The translations under genes were made by a program, and so were the position numbers. The notes beneath the pieces were generated by a model. It was not told the origin of the DNA. It did no database searches and saw nothing but the letters and a program-made list of their open reading frames with translations. A DNA stretch of 64,000 bases, taken from Periplaneta americana (lineage: Eukaryota; Arthropoda; Insecta; Blattodea; Blattidae). How positions within the stretch are numbered: the stretch's first letter is position 1; each line of letters opens with the position of its first letter. Of the stretch, positions 11,668 to 21,513 are shown piece after piece. The stretch is from the NCBI RefSeq assembly GCF_040183065.1, contig NW_027185501.1, positions 310,001 to 374,000 on the forward strand, in the 5' to 3' direction.

Positions 11668-12542
11668 TATCTGTTTAGGGTTCCCAGACATATTGGAAAA
11701 AAAATACGGGACACTTATCAATTATCACTAAGTAAGTTTAATATGCACATCCACCAAATATACCAATCTTTCAAACTGTGTATGTAGCGAAGTTTACTAC
11801 ACAAACACTTTACCAACTAACTAAGGGTAAGTAAACAAATAGTAAACAAAATTGTTAGGGAGCATAAGTTACTTGCATTAAGTTTAAGCTTCCTTATGTA
11901 AGTTGCTTTCAAATTGGTTTTACTAAGTTATTACAGAAATAGTTACAAAATACACTAAGTTACTCATGTGACAATATTCTTATAAATCAATCAGCCTTGG
12001 CCTTGTAATACTTCTCTAAAGAATGAATTTCACTTAACAATTGTTTATTTTGAAGAATCATGTCATGAAAAGCAACACAGTTCTCACTGAAGAATGATAT
12101 TACAAGCATTAATTTTACTGTTTTTACAGACAATTTATTTTTATCATCAGTCCATAGAGCATTCATGCAAGAAAATAATATTTTGGCACACGCATTCATT
12201 CCAGGGATACACATAATGAACTCCACTACTCTCTTCAAATTTGAGAGTTCTCCTTCAGTACTTTTAAAAACATCCACCCAGACTTCATCTAAACGTTTGG
12301 TCTTGCCATCACTCGCCTTGAGAAATTAATAACTCACAATAATATTGTTTCATAACAGACCATCTACAGTCATCTGCAATGATGAAGTGCGACATTGTAA
12401 CTTTTCCGTTTTTTCTCAGTTTGGAACTCTAAAATACGGGACAGAAAGCTGTCCCGAAGACTTTTCTCGGGAAACAGGACGCAATAGCAAAAAATGGGGT
12501 GATCCCATATTTTACGGGACGTCTGGGAACCCTATATCTTTT
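11668..12542 (-). mobile_element. hAT deletion derivative with TIRs and 8-bp TSD
   Basis: The ends share an inverted TAGGGTTCCCAGAC repeat: it starts at 11676 on the plus strand, and its reverse complement ends at 12534. The flanks TATCTGTT (11668-11675) and TATCTTTT (12535-12542) match at seven of eight bases, which fits the 8-bp target duplication of the hAT superfamily. Inside, on the minus strand (12330-11987), is a transposase C-terminus: RLDEVWVDVFKSTEGELSNL, then RVVEFIMCIPGMNAC...LFSC. No N-terminal or catalytic part remains, so this 859-bp element is an internally deleted derivative that would have needed a transposase in trans. Sub-terminal ACGGGAC/GTCCCGT motifs repeat near both ends. 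Confidence 0.75.
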
Positions 12543-12634
12543 GGCATTTCAATGCAATGGACATATTTACATCAATCCTTTCCACATGCCCTCCCAACAG
12601 TTATTAATGTTTCCACTTCATTATCACTATAATT

Positions 12635-12852
12635 ATATTATCAAAATCACCTGCATAGAATTGGAATATATCAGTCCCCTAACTGCCCATTGTGCAACTC
12701 AAACCAAGAAATGGATTCGCAACATCTCAAAATCTGTGCTTCAGTGGCTGGCCATGATAATATCTTTGAAAAATATTGGAGTGCAAGAGGTCAAATGACT
12801 TTATTGTCAAACTCCTGGCATTAGAAAACAACAACAACATATTATCAAAATC
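12635..12852 (+). mobile_element. LINE stub with perfect 14-bp TSD
   Basis: A 190-bp insertion (12649-12838) bounded by the direct repeat ATATTATCAAAATC at 12635-12648 and 12839-12852. It encodes the terminal zinc knuckle of the RNase-H LINE (CPLCNSNQEMDS.HLKIC, then SVAGHDNIFEKYWSARGQMT) and ends in an (AAC)n tail. It is a clean example of target-primed reverse transcription with strong 5' truncation. The parental family is the one at 6.2-6.8 kb, present there in inverse orientation. Confidence 0.85.
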
Positions 12853-12877
12853 GCATTTCTCCTGTTTGAATTGGTAC

Positions 12878-13125
12878 GGTTGGATACTTCTTTTAGTGGG
12901 TTATTTTACGATGCTTTTTCAACTGCTGAGGTTACCTAGCGTCTGAATGATGTCAGCAAAATGAGTCCAGGTTCCAGCGCCGAAAGTTATCCAGCATTTG
13001 CACTTAATGGGTTGTGGGAAAAAGCCTCAAACAGGTAACTTGTCCCAAACAGGATTTGAACCCAGGCCCGTTCATTTCAGGGTCAGGCATGCTAACTGTT
13101 ACTCCACAGCGGTGGATGGTTGGAT
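12878..13125 (-). mobile_element. tRNA-derived SINE (family S) with TSD
   Basis: Minus-strand SINE of about 232 bp (12886-13117). Its tRNA-like head at the right end has a box-A-like GTGGAGTAACAGTTAGCATG and a box-B-like GGGTTCAAATCC, followed by GACAAGTTACCTG and a CAACCCATTAAGTGCAAATG body. A GGTTGGAT duplication flanks it at 12878-12885 and 13118-13125. The same family occurs at 62445-62699 and, split, at 16.8-17.4 kb. Confidence 0.75.
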
Positions 13126-13334
13126 CCCTGAAGCCATAGCACACTATAATTTATCTCAAAATGAATGCGATTTATATATCTGCATAGAAACAGGTGTATG
13201 TATGCAATGTTGTCACCGGCAGCCGAGTCCAATGATGTCATCAGGTAGGCTACTCGCTTTTCTCCCTCTTTCCTCGGGTGTTTTTGAAGGTACAGATGCC
13301 ACGTTTGAATTAAACTGATTGTAATTCCTTCCTA

Positions 13335-13980
13335 TGTTAAACTATATGGTGAAACTAGTGCTGACGCTGAGGTAGTTCCAGTGATTTCGGAAGTGAAATT
13401 CGTCTAATTTATAAGGGATTTTATAATTCGGCATAAAACGTTGGTCAATATGGCGGACATCATGTAGAATCTGGGACAGGTTAGGTTTGGTTTGTTCAAG
13501 TTTTTTATATGCCTATCAAAAAACGTATAAGTATGCAAGGCGTACCAAAAACCTCAACAAATCATACCCAACCTGTCACTGATGTCCCTCAGATTGACCA
13601 ACTTTTTCTACCAAATTACCAGGATTTTTGAAGTGAAACTAGCACTGAGGTAGTTCAAGTGATTTCAGAAGTGAAAATCGTTTAATTTAAAAAGGATTTC
13701 TTATGATGATGCAGTTGATCGTATATGCAAGGCATAACAAAAGCTTAAACTAACCAAGCCTAACCTTCATAGATTCGTATATACAAGGTGTATAAGCGCA
13801 GTATGAAGGAAACTACCTCAGAGGTAGCCTAGTTTAGCCATTTTTTTGTGGAAATGCAATTGATCGTATATGCAAAGCATAACAAAAGCCTAAATTAATC
13901 AAACCTAACCTGTCACAGATTCATATATGCAAGGTGTGTAAGCACACAGGAATTAGCTCAGCGCTATGTAAAGATTTACT
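13335..13980. repeat. Cluster of short direct repeats
   Basis: A GCTGAGGTAGTTC...GAAGTGAAA unit occurs at about 13368 and again at about 13650. A longer unit, TTGATCGTATATGCAAGGCA followed by AACAAAAGC...CCTAACCT and a GCAAGGTGT(G/A)TAAGC end, occurs at about 13708-13802 and 13857-13953. The CTGAGGTAGTTCC motif is also present, with an inverse partner, at 24.31-24.49 kb. The block is probably a patchwork of a non-autonomous element family; no coding frame is present. Confidence 0.6.
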
Positions 13981-14012
13981 TTTGGTCCTACAGAATTGAT
14001 CTGTTATGGTTA

Positions 14013-15440
14013 CAATGGTTATTAAAGGAGAAAAATTTGCTCTGGCGCACAGTGGTCCAGAATGCAAATTTAGCGGACATATTAATAACTTTTCAGCTAC
14101 CGAACAGATTTTTATGAAATGTTACACAGTAGTTACAGGTAGCATATATGTATTGTATGCAAGCTCTCGTTACGTTGGTATAAGGGGAACTACCCCTTAT
14201 AGGGGGCACAATTAGACAAAATTAGTAACTTTTCTCCTATTTAACAGGATTTTATGAAATTTTACACAATAGTTACAGGTAGCATATATGTTTTGTATGC
14301 AAGCTCTCGTTACGTTGGTATAAGGGGAACTACCCCTTATAGGGGGGGCACAATTAGACAAAATTAGTAACTTTTCTCCTACTTAACAGATTTTTATGAA
14401 ATTTTACACAGTAGTTACATGTAGCATATATGTTTTGTATGCAAGCTCTCGTTACGTTCGTATAATGAGAACCACCCCTTATAGGGGGGGGGGCACAATT
14501 AGACAAAATTAGTAACTTTTCTCCTACTTAACAGAATTTTATAAAATTTTATACAGTAGTTACATGTAGCATATATGTTTTGTGTACAAGCTCTCGTTAC
14601 GTTCGTATAAGGGGAACCACCCCTTATAGGGGGGCGCAATTAGACAAAATTAGTAACTTTTCTCCTACTTAACAGATTTTTATGAAATTTTACACAGTAG
14701 TTACAGGTAGCATATATATGTTTTGTGTACAAGCTCTCGTTACGTTTTTATAAGGGGAACCACCCCTTATAGGGGGGCGCAATTAGACAAAATTAGTAAT
14801 TTTTCTCCTACATAACAGATTTTTATGAAATTTTACACAGTAGTTACATGTAGCATATATGTTTTGTATGCAAGCTCTCGTTACGTTCGTATAAGGGGAA
14901 CCACCCCTTATAGGGGGGCGCAATTAGACAAAATTAGTAACTTTTCTCCTACTTAACAGATTTTTATGAAATTTTACACAGTAGTTACATGTAGCATATA
15001 TGTTTTGTGTACAAGCTCTCGTTACGTTGGTATAAGGGGAACCACACCTTATAGGGGGGGGGCGCAATTAGACAAAATTAGTAACTTTTCTCCTATTTAA
15101 CAGAATTTTATGAAATTTTACACAGTAGTTACAGGTAGCATCTATGTTTCGTGTACAAGCTCTCGTTACGTTGGTATAAGGGGAACCACCCCTTATAGGG
15201 GGAGCGCAATTAGACAAAATTAGTAACTTTTCTCCTACTTAACAGATTTTTATGAAATTTTACACAGTAGTTACAGGCAGCATATATGTTTTGTGTACAA
15301 GCTCTCGTTACGTTGGTATAAGGGGAACTACTCCTTATTAGACAAAATTAGTAACTTTTCTCTTATTTAACAGATTTTTATGAAATTTTACACAGTAGTT
15401 AGAGGTAGTAAACTTGTTTTGTATACAAACTCTAATTCTC
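14013..15440. repeat. Satellite array, ~142-bp unit, nine to ten copies
   Basis: A tandem array whose landmark GCTCTCGTTACGTT occurs at about 14163, 14303, 14445, 14590, 14733, 14874, 15015, 15159 and 15301, giving steps of 140-145 bases. Each unit holds TTAGTAACTTTTCTCCTA, TTTTACACAGTAGTTAC, the landmark, then ATAAGGGG-AACCA-CCCCTTAT (an 8-bp hairpin) and a G-run of variable length. The G-run accounts for much of the length variation. The first and last units are diverged. The array carries no coding frame. The left flank (about 14013-14050) recurs inverted at about 16575-16612. Confidence 0.95.
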
Positions 15441-16360
15441 TGGATTGTCTTTGTTTTGACCTCATACTTGCTGTAATGGAAAAGCTTTTTTGGGCAGACA
15501 CGACTTTTTCCAGGGGTAAGTTTTCTATAAATGTTTATTATTATCACGAGGAGAACCTAATTTAATAAGTAGCTCACTAAGCCAATGTCCATTTCGTTTA
15601 AAAAACGCATATCCCTTATCCTCTTGCTCTCCAACGATAAATTATCTTATGGGAGGAAAATGTAACATTTTAGATACTATTGCACCTTTTGGGCACTCGG
15701 GAAGCTTATTTGGTATATAATTAACAAGCTGTCATCTTGGATTCCCTGTATTATACTGCGAAAGCAGATTCGATTCACAGATATTGAAATAGGCCTAACT
15801 GCAAACGAGAAAAATTGCACTACTGCACCTCGAAAGAATAGTGCTCATAAATTATTACTTCTGCAAATCTGCGCACCTTAAGATTAGATTTAATATAGAG
15901 GTAACTTAAATAGTGGAGGAAGTGAAAAAAAAAATCATTTTTGGACGAACCACAGGGGTTTTTTTTTTCTTCTCTACCTTAGCAAAATCTGCACTCAATG
16001 GTTATATTTATATTTTGTACCGTGTCCATTCATGCTAATTTTACATACTATAATAACATTAAATGTAACAAAAACAAACAGTGTTACATACCCAAAGAAC
16101 TACTTGACATGTTGATACTAAATATGAATGGAATCGACCACTTACAACAGAGTTACAGCACAAGGAAAACGGCAGACTCGCGGCGCGTGCTGAGTAAAAA
16201 TGCTGGGTGGCGAAATGTGGCATGTTACCGGCCTCTTATCTCGCTATGCAGCCACCTCCGCTGATTAAGGTAATCAATTGGGTGTTACTCAGTTATACAG
16301 GAAAAATAATTTAAGGATTTAATTTCATTTTTTACATGTCATTTTTCTGCATTTGTCCTC
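15441..16360. other. Unassigned, non-coding
   Basis: No recognisable protein or terminal repeat. A frame at 15998-16264 is open but without family resemblance and contains no convincing start context. I treat the interval as intergenic or decayed repeat. Confidence 0.4.
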
Positions 16361-16382
16361 CTAAATATGGATTTTAGACCAC

Positions 16383-16600
16383 TGTGCGGACCAGGGTCCT
16401 TGGTTCTACGTACCAAGTGCTGTAACTACTAAGCTACGCAAGTTCGATCACAGCACCGGAAAAAACACTAGAGAAGGGTGATTCGATCCGGTGCTGTGGA
16501 TTGAACTTCGGCGTAGCTTAGTGGTCAGAGCGTTTGGTACGTAGAACCAAGGACCCGAGTTCGATCCCTGGCGCCGGAGCGAATTTTTCTCCTTTAATAA
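16383..16600. repeat. Inverted pair of tRNA-like sequences (palindromic)
   Basis: Two related tRNA-like sequences face each other. The right one (plus strand, about 16507-16580) folds as a tRNA: acceptor TTCGGCG pairs with CGCCGGA, the D-arm is GCTTAGTGGTCAGAGC, the anticodon arm is TTGGT-ACGTAGA-ACCAA (central GTA, as in tRNA-Tyr), and a TTCGATC T-loop follows. Position 33 is not T and the T-stem has a mismatch, so it is a tRNA-derived sequence rather than a working gene. The left one is the same sequence on the minus strand (16383-16464) with lower integrity. Both start from a CCGGTGCTGTG stretch. Together they form a long hairpin with a short spacer. Confidence 0.7.
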
Positions 16601-16792
16601 CCATTGATACCTCAGCACTAGTTTACCTAACTATATGACAAACTAAATATAGGCCTAATATGTTTTTGTGTTGTGATTCCCTTTAACAAGTGGAAAACAA
16701 TGGAATTGAAATGATATAGCTACATGTAGGGGGAGAGATGTAACTTCTGCGCCTCATGTGGCACTGTTTACACTAGATAGTAGGCCTCTTGG

Positions 16793-17413
16793 CCGGTGTG
16801 GATAACGATTAGCGCATCTGACTGCGAAATCAGGTGGCCCGGTTCGAATCCCGGTCGGGGCAAGTTATCTGGTCGAGGTTTTTTCTCCTCAACCCAATAG
16901 GAGCAAATCGCATCCCTAGAATAATACTGCCGTTCTCTCTCAAAAATTGAATTTTCAGTTACAGGTAGCTCTGTAATCTTTATTTAATCCTCTATCAAAC
17001 AATAGAACTGTCGTATCTCTAAGTTCAAGCGCAAAGTCTGCAGGGCTCATAGGCAGGCTAATGATACTTGGTAATTCGGAGTTTTCATACGACTTTGATA
17101 CGTTTATCTTGCATTTACTCAAAACTAACGGGCGCGCTTCCAAACAGGGCATTTCCACTAAGGTTAGACCTCAGTTTAGGTGTTTGTATATTAATAAAAA
17201 ATAAGGGGCTAGAAAATATTGAAAATAGGACGCATGTTTATGTGACATTTTTTTTTTCAATTAATACACACACACCTAAATGGACTCTAACCTTAGGGGA
17301 AATGCCACTGCCCCTATTCGGAAGCGCGCCCCTCATTTCATCGGCATTATCACCTTCATTTCATTCAGACGCTAAATAACTTGAGATGTTGATACAGCGT
17401 CATAAAGTAACCC
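16793..17413 (+). repeat. SINE family S copy, interrupted
   Basis: The head at 16793-16912 has GTGTGGATAACGATTAGCGC (box A region) and CCCGGTTCGAATCCCGGTC (box B), then the family body with CTCAACCCAATAGGAGCAAA. The expected tail (TTATCACCTTCATTTCATTC, then CAGACGCTAAATAAC) appears only at about 17333-17413. The intervening 420 bases include a complete fold-back element (17130-17331) and 217 bases of unknown origin. The simplest reading is insertion and rearrangement inside an older SINE. The head keeps good tRNA-like boxes but no proper anticodon arm length. Confidence 0.65.
17130..17331. mobile_element. Fold-back MITE inside a SINE
   Basis: Inverted arms begin GGGCGCGCTTCC and continue through an AGGGCATTTCC-like block and CTAAGGTTAGA to TTTAGGTGT (left, 17130-17184). 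They pair with 17271-17331 on the opposite strand with scattered mismatches. The centre is AT-rich and non-coding. No convincing target duplication was seen. Confidence 0.65.
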
Positions 17414-18155
17414 ACTAGTAGGCTTCTTACTGAAATTCAAAAGTATAATGTAGTAGCAAGGATATACTTTAGTGCAACCTTTGGTAAACTATATACATTG
17501 TAATTATAATATCCTTAAAACAACATAACCTGTAAAGTTAAAAAAAAAAACTTGCCTGTTTTCTATTTCCTTCAATGCATTAGCGGGGCGCTGTATAATT
17601 TCTCCTACTGCTATCCGATTAACAACAGTGTCGTCTAATTTCCGAATTACTGCCGGTCGATTCATTGTATAAAATTAAATTAATTTATTTCCGTTTATTT
17701 GATTCATATTCGCGGTTATTTAGTAAGTCTATGTTCATATCAACGAGTTAGCGTTGGTTCATATCGTTGCTTACGAGATTACATAAGCTGGCGCATAGCG
17801 CTTGAAAAAAGAGTCTGAAGTGGTTCCCTCGTAATGCCAATTCCGCCGCTCGGAGCGCTGTTCTGCCCTAAATATTCATAGCAGAACACTTAAATGACAT
17901 TGACATTTGGGATATTTACAGGACTCACCATTGCTTATTACATGCTTCGTACAATATTTTATGGACAATAGACGTAATTTCCTAACTACTACTCCTCAAT
18001 TATATTACAATAAAAGGCTGTCATTCTTGATATTAGAACATATTACATATAAACTGAGGGACTCTCTGCTCTGTACTCCAGTTCATACACCAAACATTTC
18101 CGGAAATAAATTAACTTGACATCTTACATATACCTACGCACTATGGATAAACTCC

Positions 18156-18335
18156 AGAACATGGATTGCACCCTTTCCCTCTTACTTCAAAATTCCAACC
18201 TTGTGCACACAAAATAAATTATTGGCACTGAAAAGTGCCTTTTCGTAAATATAATGATGCGCATTCGACAAACGCAGACAAATCTGCTATTTTTAGTATT
18301 TTAAGACATAATTTGGTAGGTGCAATCCATGTTCT
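18156..18335. mobile_element. 180-bp inverted-repeat element nested in the P element
   Basis: Perfect 17-bp inverted ends AGAACATGGATTGCACC (18156-18172) and its complement at 18319-18335. The interior (about 18168-18295) is found again, inverted, at 23183-23300 outside the P element, so this is a dispersed sequence rather than part of the P element. It lies upstream of the THAP frame. Confidence 0.65.
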
Positions 18336-18546
18336 AAAATTTTCCCAAAATACGAACGTCACAATAACTGAGAAGTATAATTATTGCGCGATTTTTTCTT
18401 GCAGTGGTGAAAACATTTCTATAGGCCTACTGATTAATCTACTGAGCATAGTAATAGTAAATGCTGTAGTATTTTAGTGCGTGTAAATATATTTTGAATT
18501 AGCATTTATTAAATTAGGAAGTTAGCCTGTAATTTGTCTGATTGAA

Positions 18547-19068
18547 ATGGTTTACTGCTGTGTGCCATTGTGCAAATCGAACCAGAATAAAGAATGTGAT
18601 TTTTCGTTTCATTGTTTTCCACAAGATGAAGGACTAAGAAAGAAGTGGTGTGTAGCCATTTCTCGCGAAGGGGACAAACCAAGGACTCTTTGGACGCCAA
18701 ACAAGAAATCACGTGTCTGCAGCAGACATTTCAAAGAAGCTGATTTTAGCATTAGCACAACATTAAAACGTTTGCTTCCTAATGTGGTACCATCCGTCTT
18801 TGATGATTTTCCAAAACATAAACAAAATGTTTCAAACATAAGTAGACGCAACAAAAGAAGGATAACAGAAGTGGTGAATAACATCCATCCTGCTAAGAAA
18901 AATAAACCCAATGTTAAACATAGTACGTCAGCTTTCAATGAAGCAAATGTTTCAATTGAAGAAATCTATGAAGCACATAAAAAAAACTATAGCCACCAAT
19001 GCCAGTGCTCAATGGAAAGTAAAAAAATTCCCAAAACCATTACATTACAACGTAAAAAAAATTACTAG
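18547..19068 (+). pseudogene. THAP-domain N-terminus of P-type transposase
   Basis: The frame of 173 residues opens with MVYCCVPLCKSNQNKECDFS. The Cys pair near residues 5 and 9 and the later CSRHF (C-x2-H, about residues 58-61) give the C2CH zinc-binding set of a THAP domain. The AVPTIF-like box is LLPNVVPSVF (about residues 78-87). THAP domains bind DNA and form the N-terminus of P-element transposases. The frame then shifts: an overlapping frame (18911-19150) continues with a leucine-rich, coiled-coil-like NQLIGKLRQTMCKLKSKLW, as in P transposases. The ATG at 18547 is the first in frame before the first Cys. The truncated 173-residue product would keep DNA binding but lack catalysis. Confidence 0.8.
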
Positions 19069-19811
19069 GACAAATCGGAAACAAAATCAGCTTATTGGAA
19101 AACTAAGACAGACAATGTGTAAATTAAAAAGCAAGCTCTGGAGTTTATAGAAACAAAACGAGAAGGAAGAACAAGGAATAGGAAAGCAACTTACCAAAAT
19201 AAAAGAAGCTGCTAAAGAAGGTAGTTTGAAAGCAAGCTTTTTGACTGAACAAATTCAGGCTTTCGGAAAACAAAAGTGTAAATTTCATGAAAACACTGAA
19301 AATCTGCATATTGTTATCTAACAGGTCATCTACCGGCTATAGATTACTAAGAAACTTGGGTATTTTACACTTACCCCATCAAAAGACATTAAAAACTTAT
19401 ATTGGTCACTCAAAATGAGAAACAGGTGTAACCTCTTTGATAAAGGCTCGGCTAATTGCAGAGGAAAAGTCCTTGGAGCATGAAAATGAAAAAGTTGAAT
19501 CTCTTATTATTGACGAAATGAGTATTAAACCGAAATTGATGTATGACAGAAATTTGGATATGTTGATAGGATTGAGACACTAAGAAAAATGCTATTGGGA
19601 TTGAAAATAAGCTGGCCAATAAATTGCTGTGCATTCTGTTCAAGGGTCTGTCTACAAAGTACAAATACCAGTGTCATTATATTTTACATACAATTTAACC
19701 GGAGATGAGTTGGCAAAATTGACTATGGAAGCCCTAAAAGTAGTGGAAGATATTGGATTTAAAGTAATTAGAATTGTGACGGATAACTGCCAATTTTCGA
19801 ATATAACTTAG
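19069..19811 (+). pseudogene. Broken catalytic region of P-type transposase
   Basis: Around 19330-19580 the frame reads YRLLRNLGILHLPHQKTLKT, then KARLIAEEKSLEHENEKVES, then LIIDEMSIKPKLMYDRNLDM. The DEMSIK motif with its Asp is the start of the RNase H-like catalytic domain in P-type transposases. After a stop near 19582 a further piece (19629-19811) reads PVSLYFTYNLTGDELAKLTM and VIRIVTDNCQFSN, where TDN fits the next catalytic Asp. The remaining C-terminal third is absent. Frameshifts and stops prevent a full product. Confidence 0.75.
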
Positions 19812-20409
19812 CTGAACAAGCTTCAAATAACACTGTAATATGCTTGGCATATTTATAATATTCGTACTCAATCAGTAATGCACAATTAATCGAACTATTT
19901 TCACGATACACAATGCTTTGTAATGGTACTATTGATCATTTCTTAGGGCAGCGAGGCGAACCTAGCGGCAGAAATTGTCATAACTCACAGAGACCTACTC
20001 TCGATCGTGCTATGCGCCAGCTTGTGTAATCTCGTAAGCAACGGTTCATATTCATATTATAATTCGCACTACCGCTGCTGCCAACACGATAATGCTGAAA
20101 GTCTCCAAATGCTACGCAAAAAGTCCCCATTTTCAAGTAAAATACCTACCGAAAATTTCAAATTAATAATTAATTAATTATTATTTTGCTTAAAGTACCA
20201 CATACTGAATTCCAGATAACAAATATTGAGATAAACAAAAAATTGATGCGAAATGTATGACCCCTCCCTGTCATATACAATGACGTTGTAGTTACTTACA
20301 TTATGTTCGAAGATATATTATAGAGCATCGATCGACAAAGTGCAAGTGCAACCGACTGCCATGTAGAGGTATCGACTGAATTTATTTTCCATGTCACACT
20401 GAATATCGA

Positions 20410-20485
20410 TCGACAGAGCCACTGCCATCGTGATCTAATACAGGCCACAGTATAGAGAACATACTATACGTTCTCTATACTATGT
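20410..20485. repeat. Short hairpin and partial inverted-repeat partner
   Basis: AGTATAGAGAAC (20449-20460) and its exact complement (20470-20481) form a 12-bp stem with a 9-base loop. Just before it, CACTGCCATCGTGATCTA (about 20420-20438) is repeated in inverse orientation at about 25228-25248. Confidence 0.7.
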
Positions 20486-20524
20486 ACAGGCTAGAGATGG
20501 GTAAAAAATAACACAACAGTTATT

Positions 20525-20820
20525 TTGGAACTGTTCCGGTCTCGGAACTGTTGCAAAAATGAACAGTAGGTCGGAACCTCCTGTTCCGAAATAACAGTGT
20601 TCCGACTCCGAGCTGCTCACTTCCCAACTGTTGCGGGCTCGCAGTACCGCGTGGCACAAGGTATGTTCCGACTCCCTCGGAACTGTTGCAAAAATTAACA
20701 GTAGGTCGGAACCTCCTGTTCCGAAATAACAGTGTTCCGACTCCGAGCTGCTCACTTGCCCAGCTGTTGCGGGCTTGCAGTACCTCGTTGCACAAGGTAT
20801 GTTCCGACTCCGAGATAACA
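20525..20820. repeat. Two-copy tandem repeat, ~145-bp unit
   Basis: GGAACTGTTGCAAAAAT...ACAGTAGGTCGGAACCTCCT and the following CTCCGAGCTGCTCACTT...GCACAAGGTATGTTCCGACTC block occur twice, at about 20535-20675 and 20682-20820, with few differences. Confidence 0.9.
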
Positions 20821-21436
20821 GTCGGAACGTCGGAGCTTGTTCCGATGAACCAACGACAGCTGCAGTTACACTGTACTTGAAACTCTCACGTGGTTGGAGG
20901 GGGGCGCATGGACATTGAAATCCTTGCGGTGGCGCGAACTTTAATATCAACATTTGTAAGACTGGCCAATCATCTGTAATGTTATAGTATGTATTCAATA
21001 ATCTGTAATATTGATTCCCGCTTTATGGTTCATTTCACCATTAGTTGACTAATTCTGTTTTATAAACATTCTACAAAGTCATAAAGTACGCATACTATTA
21101 TTAATTCATTGATCAGCTGATTCTATACAAAGGTTAAAGTCGTAAATGGTAATGAGTGGTTTAGTTACAATGTCTGTATGTCGTTTGTTGAGGTTAAGTC
21201 TGACAAGCACAAGTTTTTGTGCTATCTTCTCTGTTATCAAAGAACGACAAAAATGTTGTAGCATTATTTGTTGGAAACTACCCATATAAGTACTGATTTG
21301 GAGAGCGAGGTTTAATGCGAAGTTTAAATTACACTTTGGTAAAGATGCGATTCCAACATTTTACTAACCCACTGCGGGGTTTCCAGGTTTCAGTATTGCC
21401 AATATATATCTTTTTTTATTTATGAAATTGTAATAT

Positions 21437-21449
21437 TTATTATTATTAA

Positions 21450-21512
<63 letters not shown>
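21437..21512. repeat. (ATT)n microsatellite
   Basis: A trinucleotide run of about 75 bases with one interruption near 21447. Confidence 0.95.

Positions 21513-21513
<1 letters not shown>

Larger units (their letters stand above)
17757..20051 (+). mobile_element. P-element-like transposon, TIRs plus 8-bp TSD
   Basis: A 2279-bp element (17765-20043) bounded by 35-bp inverted repeats starting CGTTGCTTACGAGATTACA. The copies at 17765-17799 and 20009-20043 differ at one base. Both ends are flanked by the direct repeat GTTCATAT (17757-17764 and 20044-20051). An 8-bp duplication and short inverted ends fit the P superfamily. The interior holds a THAP-domain open frame and P-transposase-like fragments. 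The clean ends suggest a fairly recent insertion compared with most neighbours, but the coding region is broken, so it probably moved with transposase supplied in trans or decayed since. Confidence 0.9.

Noticed and set aside
14006-14215. 69-residue frame at the satellite start
   Set aside because: It overlaps the first satellite unit and is not maintained in the other units.
14163-15310. CRISPR array
   Set aside because: The repeat units are contiguous ~142-bp satellite copies without unique spacers, in a eukaryotic context.
16793-16866. Functional tRNA gene
   Set aside because: Internal boxes are good but the anticodon arm is irregular, the acceptor ends do not pair and a SINE body follows.
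18547-19068. Domesticated host THAP gene
   Set aside because: It lies inside an element with 35-bp inverted ends and an 8-bp target duplication, followed by a broken P transposase; transposon origin is the simpler reading.
20480-20998. 172-residue minus-strand frame
   Set aside because: It arises from a twice-repeated GC-rich block inside a non-autonomous hAT-like element.
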